From contig NZ_CP109009.1 of the NCBI RefSeq assembly GCF_036226685.1, positions 7,405,501 through 7,469,500 of the forward strand: a DNA stretch of 64,000 nt. The letters are read 5' to 3'. A program made the translations under genes and the position numbers. The notes under the pieces are model-generated. The model worked only from the letters and a program-made list of their open reading frames with translations. It was not told the DNA's origin and made no database searches. The DNA is from Streptomyces sp. NBC_00690 (GTDB lineage Bacteria > Actinomycetota > Actinomycetes > Streptomycetales > Streptomycetaceae). Below, one piece after another: positions 1-7,595 of this stretch. How positions within the stretch are numbered: position 1 is the stretch's first letter; the number at the start of each line of letters is the position of its first letter.

Positions 1-33
1 ACCCGGCTGACCAGCACCGCAGGGCACCAGTAG
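1..33 (+). CDS. possible C-terminal end of a gene that begins outside the window
   Basis: Reading from the first base gives ten sense codons and a TAG stop, followed 49 bases later by the start of the aminotransferase gene with its own AGGAAGGA-like ribosome binding site. This fits the tail of an upstream co-directional gene of the same cluster, but ten codons cannot identify a family and the frame could be accidental. Confidence 0.25.
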   Translation, partial: TRLTSTAGHQ

Positions 34-82
34 GCCGACCCTGCCGGGAGTCCAAGCTCATCCCCGAAAGCAGGAAGGACAC

Positions 83-1372
83 ATGACCACCGCCGAACAA
101 CTCGCCCTCCTCGGAGGCGCACCCGCGATCACACGACCGCTGCCGCACGAGGTCTGGCCTCCTCCCGCTGACGCAACGGAGCTCTCCGAACTGGCGGAGC
201 AGCGGAACACCGACATCTCCATCAAGGGCAACAGCGGTCCCATCGGCCGGCTTGAGGCCGACTTCCTCGCCTTTCTGAACGACGGAGCCCGCTTCGCGGT
301 CACCTTCAACTCCGGTACGAGTGCCCTCCTCGCCGCCTACTTCGCCCTCGGCGTGCGCGAAGGCGTGGACGTCGTGGGACCGGCACTCACCTACCATGCG
401 GCGCTGAGTCCCGTCTTCGCGCTCCGTGGCGACGTGGTCCTGGCCGACATCGACCCCGACACCCGTGGTCTGGACCCCAAAGCACTTCAAGCCGCGCTCA
501 CCGAGCACACCAAGGTCATCACGGTCGTCCACCAGTGGGGCCACCCCTGCGATATGGACGCGATCTTGCGGATCGCCGAGCGACACGGGCTGCGCGTTCT
601 GGAGGACTGCTCCCACGCCCATGGCAGCCGCTACAAGGGCAAGCACGTCGGTACCTTCGGCGATGCCGCGGTCTTCTCCCTCCAGGCCAACAAGGCCATC
701 TACGCGGGAGAGGGCGGCATCCTCGTCACGAGCGACCCCCAGGTGCACGACCGCGCCACGCTCCTCGGGCACTACCGGGACCGCTCGCGGGACACCGTCC
801 TCGACGAGGACCTGCGCGCGCACTGGGTCACCGGCTTCGGGCTCAAGCTCCGCATGTCCCCGTTCAATGCCATCGTCGCCCGGCACGCACTCGCAGCGTT
901 CCCGGCACGCAAGGAGGCTCGACACCGCTGTCTGCGCTACTTCAGTGAGCGCCTCGGTGACGTGACCTATCTGGAGCCGGTACACATCGCCGACCACGTC
1001 GACATGGGTGCCTGGTACGGCTACAAACCGCTCTACCGGCCCGAGGCCCTCGACGGTGTTCCGCGCTCCGTGCTCATCGAGGCGCTGCGCGCCGAAGGCA
1101 TGGAAGTGGGCGCCCCCTCCGGCCCTCGGCTGTCGACCCTGCCGCTCTACGCCCGTTCGGAGAATCCCCTCTTCCCCGGAACGCCGAAGAAGGGCATCGC
1201 ACCGGAGACCGGTTCACACGCCGAGTACGTCGAACAGCACGCGCTGTCCCTGCCGACCTTCACCAACTGGCCCGAGGACAGGTCGCTCATCGACCAGTAC
1301 GCCGAAGCCTTCCGCAAGGTCGGACGTCACCGCAAAGCGCTCGTGCGGTACGCGACCGACCCGTCCCGATGA
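83..1372 (+). CDS. DegT/DnrJ/EryC1/StrS-family PLP-dependent aminotransferase
   Basis: This 429-residue fold-type I aminotransferase of the sugar/aminocyclitol class transfers an amino group, usually from glutamine or glutamate, to a keto sugar or keto cyclitol. Seen: a GGAPA start typical of the StsC/AHBA-synthase side of the family, NSGTSAL near residue 76 (cofactor phosphate), LEDCSHAHG with Asp175 (pyridine nitrogen), and SLQANKAIYAGEGG with the probable Schiff-base Lys204. Length is normal. An AGGAAGGA ribosome binding site lies just upstream of the ATG. Its stop overlaps the next start by four bases, so it opens an aminotransferase-methyltransferase-phosphatase-carbamoyltransferase operon. 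The substrate is not deducible. The combination points to an aminated, methylated and carbamoylated natural product. Confidence 0.85.
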   Translation: MTTAEQLALLGGAPAITRPLPHEVWPPPADATELSELAEQRNTDISIKGNSGPIGRLEADFLAFLNDGARFAVTFNSGTSALLAAYFALGVREGVDVVGPALTYHAALSPVFALRGDVVLADIDPDTRGLDPKALQAALTEHTKVITVVHQWGHPCDMDAILRIAERHGLRVLEDCSHAHGSRYKGKHVGTFGDAAVFSLQANKAIYAGEGGILVTSDPQVHDRATLLGHYRDRSRDTVLDEDLRAHWVTGFGLKLRMSPFNAIVARHALAAFPARKEARHRCLRYFSERLGDVTYLEPVHIADHVDMGAWYGYKPLYRPEALDGVPRSVLIEALRAEGMEVGAPSGPRLSTLPLYARSENPLFPGTPKKGIAPETGSHAEYVEQHALSLPTFTNWPEDRSLIDQYAEAFRKVGRHRKALVRYATDPSR

Positions 1373-2088
1373 CCGACACCAGCGAACAGGTGGAGACCAT
1401 GACTTTCCAGGAGTCCCCCGAGGACGTGGCCCAGGTCCTGCAGCACGCCCTTGTCGGTGACGACCTGCCGGACTCCTTCACCCTGCTGGGACGGGAATGG
1501 AGCCTGCACCGAGGCGTCTTCCCCGGCACCCTGAGCGCCGCCACCGAGGTGATGGCCTCGATCGTGCCCTATCCGCAGGGCGGCTCGTTCCTGGAGGTCG
1601 GCTGCGGTACGGGCGTCATCTCCGTGATGGCCGCACTCAGCGGCTGTGCCTCCGTCACCGCGCTGGACATCAACGAAAAGGCAGTGGCCAACACTGCGGC
1701 CAACGCCGAGCGGCATGGTGTGAGCGACCGCGTACGCGTCCTCCACAGCGACATGTACACGGCGCTTGAGCCCCCGGAGCGCTTCGACGCCATCTTCTGG
1801 AACGTGCCCTGGACCTATGTGGAGGACGGTTTCTCGCTCTCCACGGATCTGCACTCCGCCGTCTTCGACCCCGGCTACCAGGGCCAGGCCCGATACATCG
1901 CCGGCGCCCCAGAGCATCTGACCGACGGTGGCAAGCTGCTGTTGGGCACGGCCGACCTCGGGGACCGCCAACGCCTCGATGCCCTCGCAGAGGAAGCCGG
2001 TATGCGGGTCGAACTGCTGCACCGCGTGCGTCGGATCGAGGAAGTGCGGGTCATGGAGTACCACATGCTCGAACTCCACGCGAAGTGA
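1369..2088 (+). CDS. class I SAM-dependent methyltransferase
   Basis: A 239-residue Rossmann methyltransferase. Motif I LEVGCGTGV lies at about residues 75-83, the acidic end of strand beta-2 at Asp100 (ALDIN), and an NVPW tetrapeptide at about 145-148 occupies the position of the NPPY/NPPF motif of HemK/PrmA-type N-methyltransferases. The NVPW motif suggests N-methylation of a planar or amide nitrogen, but this is inference only. The ATG overlaps the aminotransferase stop (ATGA), implying translational coupling. An in-frame ATG ten codons later (MTFQE) is an alternative start. The context makes it a tailoring enzyme of the same cluster rather than a ribosomal or tRNA methylase. Confidence 0.8.
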   Translation: MTDTSEQVETMTFQESPEDVAQVLQHALVGDDLPDSFTLLGREWSLHRGVFPGTLSAATEVMASIVPYPQGGSFLEVGCGTGVISVMAALSGCASVTALDINEKAVANTAANAERHGVSDRVRVLHSDMYTALEPPERFDAIFWNVPWTYVEDGFSLSTDLHSAVFDPGYQGQARYIAGAPEHLTDGGKLLLGTADLGDRQRLDALAEEAGMRVELLHRVRRIEEVRVMEYHMLELHAK

Positions 2089-2167
2089 TCCGGCAGCCAT
2101 CGGCGCTCCGCCCGGATCGTTCCCAGGCTGAGCCCCGAAACCCACGATGTGTGCAGTGAGGCGCTCG

Positions 2168-2977
2168 ATGTCACAACATGCCGATCTCGAACTGGCTTTG
2201 CGACTCGGCGATATCGCCGACAGCATCACCAGCCGTCGCTTCCAAGCCCGCGACCTGCGAGTCCAGGAGAAGCTGGACCGAACGCCCGTGACGGACGCGG
2301 ACACCGCCGTCGAAATGGCCGTACGCGAGGCATTGAGGTCCGCCCGCCCAGATGACGCCTTCGCTGGCGAAGAGACCGGCGGCCCGGTCACGGCCGGGCG
2401 CACCTGGATGGTCGACCCCATCGACGGCACCAAGAACTTCCTGCGCGGGGTACCCGTCTGGGCCACACTCATCGCCTTGTTGGAGGGCGGGCGGCCCACC
2501 GTCGGTGTGATCAGCGCCCCCGCCCTGCACAGCCGCTGGTGGGCGGCGGCCGGGCAGGGCGCCTGGCTGCGCCGCGGGTCCGTCGACAGCGCCCCCCTGC
2601 CCCTACGAGTCTCCGACAACACCCGCCTCGCCGAGGCATACCTGTCCACCACCAGCACACGAACCTGGGACATCTTCCACTCGCGCGAGGCATATCTCCG
2701 CCTGGCCGAAGCATGCTGGGAAGACCGCGCCTTCGGGGACTTCCTCCAACACTGCATGGTCGCCGAAGGAACCCTCGACATCGCGGCCGAACCTGTCGTG
2801 AACCCCTGGGACATCACCGCCGTACAGATCCTCGTGGAGGAAGCCGGCGGTGTCTGCACCGATCTCCTGGGAGCCTCGCCCCAAAGCGGCACCGGCGCAC
2901 TCTCGGCCAACCCGCGGTTGCATCGGCTCGCCCTGAACGCCCTCTCGGCCCCACCTGGTGACACCTTCGATCAGTGA
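2168..2977 (+). CDS. inositol-monophosphatase-family phosphatase (HisN-like)
   Basis: A Mg-dependent phosphomonoesterase of 269 residues. Seen: GEETGG near residue 67 (metal-binding Glu), WMVDPIDGTKNF with metal ligands Asp83 and Asp86, and NPWDITAVQILVEEAGG as the C-terminal WD-AGG signature. The pattern GVPVWATLIALLEGG is characteristic of actinobacterial HisN histidinol-phosphate phosphatases, so this looks like a HisN paralogue recruited to a cluster, probably dephosphorylating a sugar, cyclitol or amino-alcohol phosphate. An upstream ATG seven codons earlier is in frame, but GAGG sits about 6 bases before MSQHADLEL, so I chose that start. It lies between the methyltransferase and the carbamoyltransferase on the same strand. 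Confidence 0.8.
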   Translation: MSQHADLELALRLGDIADSITSRRFQARDLRVQEKLDRTPVTDADTAVEMAVREALRSARPDDAFAGEETGGPVTAGRTWMVDPIDGTKNFLRGVPVWATLIALLEGGRPTVGVISAPALHSRWWAAAGQGAWLRRGSVDSAPLPLRVSDNTRLAEAYLSTTSTRTWDIFHSREAYLRLAEACWEDRAFGDFLQHCMVAEGTLDIAAEPVVNPWDITAVQILVEEAGGVCTDLLGASPQSGTGALSANPRLHRLALNALSAPPGDTFDQ

Positions 2978-3070
2978 GTCGCCCCCATGTTTTCGCGCCG
3001 GGCGGCCGATCCTGCCCCCATCACCGGCGCCCAACTGTCAGGTCGGACATCCTCAGAGAAATGGACCACC

Positions 3071-4636
3071 ATGCTGATTCTTTCCCTCAAGGAGGGCCAC
3101 GACGGGGCGATGGCAGCCGTTGAGGACGGCAAGCTGCTCTTCTCCCTGGAGGCCGAGAAGGACAAGTTCATCCGCTACAGCGGCCTGACCGCCGAAGTGT
3201 TCGCCGTAGCGGCGGACCGGCTGGACAAGCAGCCGGACGTCATCGCAATGAGCGGCTGGATCAAGGGAACCCAGGCCACCGACCAACCCTCGCGTACCGG
3301 GTACTACGGTGTGGGCGAATCCGCGATCTCAGACGAGGCTGGCCGGTTCTTCGGGAAGGCCGTGCGCGTCTTCTCCTCCACACATGAGCGCTCCCACATC
3401 ATGACGTCCTATGGGATGTCAGCATTGCGTCGGGACCAACCCTTCTACAGCCTGGTATGGGAGGGGAACATTGGCTCCTTCTACCGAATCGACGAGCACG
3501 GCAAGGTGACCCATCTCAAGGAGGTGCTCAACCACCCAGGAAACAAGTACTCCTACGGTTTCGCGCTCGCAGACCCCAAGTTTAGTCCGCAGCAAGAATT
3601 TGTCCGTTTCCAGGATGCGGGCAAGCAGATGGCCCTGGCTGGATTCGCCGAGAACCGAGCCGCAACCACAGCAGAACAGGAAGCGATCGACTTCATCCTT
3701 GGTCAGGGGACGGTCATCACCGGCAACCTGAAAGACCGGATGACCGAGTCCCCTTTCCATAACATCGGCGTGGAATCAAACGCGTACAAGAGCCTCGCCG
3801 CCCGTCTGTCGAACGCCATCTTTGAGCGGTTCTACGCGTACGCTCGGGAGCATTTGACGGAGGGGCTCCCGCTGCTCATCTCAGGTGGCTGCGGACTCAA
3901 TTGCGAGTGGAATCGCCGTTGGCGCGAGTGCGGACTCTTCCCCGCCGTCTTCGTCCCGCCGTGCCCCAACGACAGCGGCTCCGCGATCGGGACCGCCATC
4001 GACGCCCAGCACTTCTACACCGGGTCAGCGGACCTGGACTGGGACGTCTACGCAGGCGGCGAGTTCGTCGAGGACATCGAGTTCGACCCCCAGCGCTATG
4101 AAATCCGCCCCGTGCGCTACGCGGAGGTCGCCCGCTACCTCCGCGACGGAAACATCATCGGCTGGGCGCAGGGCCGCTGGGAAATCGGCCCCCGCGCACT
4201 CGGGAACCGTTCGATCCTGGCCGCTCCCTTCACCGTCGAGACAACAGTCAGGCTCAACAAGATCAAGCAACGCGAGAGCTATCGACCCATCGCCCCGATC
4301 TGTCTGGAGCAGGACGCCGACCGCTGGTTCGCAGGAGGGGTCCCCGATCCCTACATGCTGTACTTCAGCCAAGTCGAGTCCAGCGAACTACGGGCGGTGA
4401 CGCACGTCGATGGAACCGCTCGCGCCCAAACCGTCGACCCGACGGCGAACCCGGAAATGGCCAACCTACTGACCTCTTTCGGTGAATTGACCGGATTCAG
4501 CGTCCTGTGCAACACCTCGCTCAACTATTCAGGGCGCGGGTTCATCAACCGCAACAGTGACCTGATTGCGTACGGCGAACTCCATGGGCTGGATGGATAT
4601 GTCGTCAATAACATCTTCATTACCCCACGGCGATAA
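3071..4636 (+). CDS. O-carbamoyltransferase, NodU/CmcH/TobZ family
   Basis: A 521-residue enzyme that would transfer a carbamoyl group from carbamoyl phosphate, via carbamoyl-AMP, to a hydroxyl. The N-terminal Kae1-like domain starts MLILSLKEGHDGA and carries the metal-binding pair His105 and His109 (THERSHIMTSYG). The C-terminal YrdC-like part shows GRWEIGPRALGNRS (about 367-380), the KQRESYRPIAP block, and VLCNTSLNYSGRGFIN. The start was taken at MLILSL because family members begin directly at this strand. The longer in-frame start would add 28 unconserved residues. It is the last gene of the tailoring operon. Codon use is slightly less GC-rich than in its neighbours (AAA, CAA, TTT appear), compatible with horizontal movement of the cluster. 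Confidence 0.85.
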   Translation: MLILSLKEGHDGAMAAVEDGKLLFSLEAEKDKFIRYSGLTAEVFAVAADRLDKQPDVIAMSGWIKGTQATDQPSRTGYYGVGESAISDEAGRFFGKAVRVFSSTHERSHIMTSYGMSALRRDQPFYSLVWEGNIGSFYRIDEHGKVTHLKEVLNHPGNKYSYGFALADPKFSPQQEFVRFQDAGKQMALAGFAENRAATTAEQEAIDFILGQGTVITGNLKDRMTESPFHNIGVESNAYKSLAARLSNAIFERFYAYAREHLTEGLPLLISGGCGLNCEWNRRWRECGLFPAVFVPPCPNDSGSAIGTAIDAQHFYTGSADLDWDVYAGGEFVEDIEFDPQRYEIRPVRYAEVARYLRDGNIIGWAQGRWEIGPRALGNRSILAAPFTVETTVRLNKIKQRESYRPIAPICLEQDADRWFAGGVPDPYMLYFSQVESSELRAVTHVDGTARAQTVDPTANPEMANLLTSFGELTGFSVLCNTSLNYSGRGFINRNSDLIAYGELHGLDGYVVNNIFITPRR

Positions 4637-5027
4637 TGCGCCCGCCGCAGAAGTAGGCTTCGAAAGGATCAGTTCTTCGTCCCGCCCGGCCTCCTCTTCT
4701 CTCCAGCGTGAATCCAGTTCGAACTGATACTGGAGGAAATTCACCCTCTGGCCATTCGGGCTGACGCCTGGATCGACTTACTTCCCTGCGTAAGCATGCA
4801 TGTGCTCACGTTCGGTTCGGTCCTTCGCGCAGTCGGTTCGGCTGTGAGATACGAAGCCCGCCGCGGCAACGTGAATGCAAGAGGATGCCGTAAATGTGTG
4901 AGAAATTCACGGGGTCTTGGTGCTTTGTGATGCCTGTCAACCTCACTGTGAGGTCAATCAGGGATTCAATGACAGCCATCCGTGATAAATACTTGTCAGT
5001 GCAGGTATGTTGCGCGAGAGTAATTCC
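4637..5027. promoter_or_regulatory. AT-richer intergenic region with three palindromes upstream of the AraC regulator
   Basis: No gene is visible here. The stretch is richer in A/T than its surroundings and holds three short inverted repeats: a perfect 12-base palindrome CAGTTCGAACTG at 4715-4726, GTGAgaaatTCAC at 4898-4910, and CCTCACtGTGAGG at 4941-4953. The last lies about 75 bases before the AraC start. These are candidate operators and promoter elements for the cluster regulator. No convincing intrinsic terminator for the carbamoyltransferase gene was seen. Confidence 0.5.
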
Positions 5028-6080
5028 ATGAGCGCACCGCCGTATCTGGGATCGACCAGTCCTGACCCGCTCACCCACACCCTCAGCGTTACCGGTGCGC
5101 GGTGTGTGCTCGCCCGAGGTCTCACCGCCGGAGGAGCATGGGCCCTGCGATTTCCGGCCCCCGGCAGACTCAAGGTCCACGCCGTACTACACGGCATCAC
5201 CTGGCTGATGGTCGACGGCTGCGCAAGCCCGGTGCTCTTGGAACCGGGAGATGTCGTGACCTTCGACGGAAGCTTGCCCTATGTACTGGCCGCCGATCCC
5301 GATACACCTCCACAGGACGCGCTGGTGCTGCTCGCGACCTCTCCCCACCTCTTCGCACACGCCGGGGAGGAGAGCGTCACGGATGTCGTGTCGATCGGCG
5401 CTCATTTCGAACTGAACACCGCCGGCGAGGACTTACTGCTCCAGGTCCTCCCTCCGGTGATTCACATGCCCCACACCGGAGAGGAGGCGCCCGCGCTCTG
5501 CCAGCATCTCGAACAGTTGCTGCGGGAGATGAGCTCCGATCGCCCTGGTGGGAACATGGTGACCGAGTACCTCTCCCAATTGGTTTTCGCCCACGTGCTG
5601 CGTGACTACCTCGCCCGGGGTGAGTCGTATCCCGCGGGCTGGCTCCGAGCCTTGGCCGACGAGCGCATCGCTCCGACACTGCGGCTGATGCACACCGATC
5701 CGGCTCGCCCCTGGCAACTCGCCGAACTCGCCCAGGCCGCGGCCATGTCCCGTAGCGCATACGCCGGAGTGTTCACCTCCGTCGCGGGTGTGCCACCGCT
5801 CACCTACCTCCACCAATGGCGCATGCGCCTGGCCGAACAGACCTTGCTCCAGACGAACACGCCTGTGTCACAACTGGCCCTCTCCCTCGGCTATGCCTCC
5901 GAGAGCGCCTTCAGTCACGCCTTCAAAAGGGAGACCGGAGTCGCCCCCAAGCGTTTCCGGGACGCCGCTCGCGTGCCACGCGACCGTAGCGAAGTCGAAC
6001 GAGCGATTGCCGCAGCATTCAGCAGGTCACCTGGGTCAGGTGGAGCCGGACACCAGCCGATAGATGCCCATCGCCTGTGA
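5028..6080 (+). CDS. AraC-family transcriptional regulator (cupin plus double HTH), contains a TTA codon
   Basis: A 350-residue regulator. Residues about 30-130 form a cupin-type sensor domain (GGAWALRFP, LEPGDVVTF). Residues about 217-315 are the AraC DNA-binding domain with two helix-turn-helix units (LAELAQAAAMSRSAYAGVF and the C-terminal signature SQLALSLGYASESAFSHAFK). Such cupin/AraC proteins often control a neighbouring metabolic or efflux operon. The adjacent carbamoyltransferase cluster is the obvious target. Codon 136 is TTA (5433-5435), the rarest Streptomyces codon, read by the bldA tRNA, so translation is probably developmentally gated. ATG 5007 is an in-frame alternative start, but a GAGAG motif favours 5028. 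Confidence 0.85.
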   Translation: MSAPPYLGSTSPDPLTHTLSVTGARCVLARGLTAGGAWALRFPAPGRLKVHAVLHGITWLMVDGCASPVLLEPGDVVTFDGSLPYVLAADPDTPPQDALVLLATSPHLFAHAGEESVTDVVSIGAHFELNTAGEDLLLQVLPPVIHMPHTGEEAPALCQHLEQLLREMSSDRPGGNMVTEYLSQLVFAHVLRDYLARGESYPAGWLRALADERIAPTLRLMHTDPARPWQLAELAQAAAMSRSAYAGVFTSVAGVPPLTYLHQWRMRLAEQTLLQTNTPVSQLALSLGYASESAFSHAFKRETGVAPKRFRDAARVPRDRSEVERAIAAAFSRSPGSGGAGHQPIDAHRL

Positions 6081-6195
6081 TCGGACCGAAGCTTGTGACG
6101 CCGCGCTGCCCGGCTGTGCTCTTGCCGCAGGACGTCTGGCGGCCTTTGCTCGTCGATAGGGCGGTACCGTCTGCCACGGGTGGAAAGCACGAAAA

Positions 6196-6223
6196 AGCGG
6201 TACCGGATCTCTCCGATACCGCT
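6196..6223 (-). terminator. intrinsic terminator after tRNA-Pro
   Basis: On the minus strand a 12-bp stem (AGCGGTATCGGA paired with TCCGGTACCGCT, one G-T wobble) closes a GAGA tetraloop and is followed by a run of five T. It lies 22 bases beyond the 3' end of the tRNA gene and is one of the few T-tailed terminators in the window. Confidence 0.85.
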
Positions 6224-6244
6224 CACGACCTGCGAATACACAAG

Positions 6245-6318
<74 letters not shown>

Positions 6319-6432
6319 ATGTGCGCCGGTTTTGTACCCAAGACCCGGCGCGCAAGACAACATTACCCCACTCGCGGCACGGACTGAGCGTCCGGCCTGC
6401 GCGCGGGCACCCGGTTCGGGGAGAATCGAGGA

Positions 6433-6906
6433 GTGGATAAGGCGCCGAGAGACCGCGACGACGAAGGGCGTGCCCGAAACGCCCGCCCTCGCGATGGACT
6501 GGGACGCCCGCTCCCCTATGGCGTGCCTGGCGTGGAGCGGCAGCCCGAGGGAGTGGTGCGCAGCCCCGACCAGAGCTTGAAGGAGGCGCAGCGACTGTTG
6601 GATGCGGGCAAGCCCTTCCATGCTCACGAGGTCTTCGAGGACGCCTGGAAGTCGGGCCCGGAACCGGAGCGTGAGCTGTGGCGGGGGCTCGCACAGTTGG
6701 CGGTCGGCCTCACGCACGCCGCACGCGGCAATGTGATGGGTGGGAAGCGGCTCCTCCTGCGGGGGGCCGGGCACATCGAGGGCTTCGGCGATCCCCATGG
6801 GGTCGATGTGTCGGGGCTGGCGGCGTGGGCCCGCGATCTGGCCTCCCGGCTCAGCGGGCCGGTGGACGCCAGGGCCGAGGCCCCCCGGCTCACCCTGGAC
6901 CGCTGA
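6433..6906 (+). CDS. DUF309-domain protein
   Basis: A 157-residue protein whose core (about 55-105) matches the DUF309 helical family: a long helix ending in HAHEVFEDAWK, then ELWRGLAQLAVGLTHAARGN and a GG(K/R)RLL helix. Members are small all-helical proteins of unknown function, and the conserved His-Glu-Trp residues suggest a buried pocket. The first 40 residues are charged and low-complexity. Start: a GTG directly after an AGGAG, which is too close to be an ideal ribosome binding site, so the true start may lie downstream. It is convergent with lutC, with only 47 bases between the two stops. Confidence 0.75.
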   Translation: MDKAPRDRDDEGRARNARPRDGLGRPLPYGVPGVERQPEGVVRSPDQSLKEAQRLLDAGKPFHAHEVFEDAWKSGPEPERELWRGLAQLAVGLTHAARGNVMGGKRLLLRGAGHIEGFGDPHGVDVSGLAAWARDLASRLSGPVDARAEAPRLTLDR

Positions 6907-6953
6907 CGACCGTCCCGCAGTCCCCGGCGGGTCCGCGAGGACCACGAAACGGA

Positions 6954-7595
6954 CTAGGCGACGCCGTCCAGCAGGATGACCTCCAGCCTGCGCGGGCCGT
7001 GTACTCCCTCCACCCGGTCCAGTTCGATGTCACTGGTGGCCGAGGGGCCGGAGATCCATGTCAGCGGGGCGCTCGGGGACAGCAGGGGCAGGGCCTGCGG
7101 CACCGAAGACACGATCTGAGCGGGCGCCCGGACCACACAGATATGGAGGTCGGGGATCAGGGTCAGGGCCCTGCGTCCCTGGTCAGGGCCACCGTCGAGC
7201 ACGATGGTGCCGGTCTCAGCGATGGCGAGCGCGCAACCCGTGAGCACCGCGTCCACGGTGTCGAGTACGGCGGGAGTCAAGGGTCCCTCGTCCCGGTGGC
7301 GGGCGATGGCGCAAGCGCTCAGCCAGGAGTCGGGCACCGCGTCGGGGACGACGATCGACCTCGCCCGGTGGGCGGCGAGACGCTCGGCGATGAGGCCGGG
7401 GAGCCCGGTCGGTGTCACCCGGTGGACCACGGCCCGGTAGTCGCTGAGATTGCGTTGGAGCAGTTCCGCGTTCTGGATCGGGTCGTCGCTCGTGTGGGTG
7501 ATGAGGTAGTCGCGCTCGGGCGGGGGCACGTCCTGGGCCCGGTCGACCGCTGCCCGGATACGGGAGAGGATGCGCTCGCGGGAGGTGTCGGTCAT
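6954..7595 (-). CDS. lutC: L-lactate utilization protein LutC (LUD domain)
   Basis: A 213-residue LUD-domain protein, the third component of the LutABC complex that oxidises L-lactate to pyruvate in the cytoplasm without a classical flavin dehydrogenase. Seen: the typical N-terminus MTDTSRERILSRIRAA, the central IAETGTIVLDGG strand-turn shared with LutB, and C-terminal SDIELDRVEGVHGPR, a hallmark of LutC. The ATG overlaps the lutB stop by four bases. Length matches the family (about 210-240). The longer open frame upstream is an out-of-frame shadow of lutB and was not used. Confidence 0.92.
   Translation of the reverse strand: MTDTSRERILSRIRAAVDRAQDVPPPERDYLITHTSDDPIQNAELLQRNLSDYRAVVHRVTPTGLPGLIAERLAAHRARSIVVPDAVPDSWLSACAIARHRDEGPLTPAVLDTVDAVLTGCALAIAETGTIVLDGGPDQGRRALTLIPDLHICVVRAPAQIVSSVPQALPLLSPSAPLTWISGPSATSDIELDRVEGVHGPRRLEVILLDGVA

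Noticed and set aside
1327..2964. 545-codon open frame on the minus strand opposite the methyltransferase and phosphatase genes
   Set aside because: It is antisense to two well-supported genes, is Arg/Ser-rich and has no family motif. Long antisense frames are routine at this GC content.
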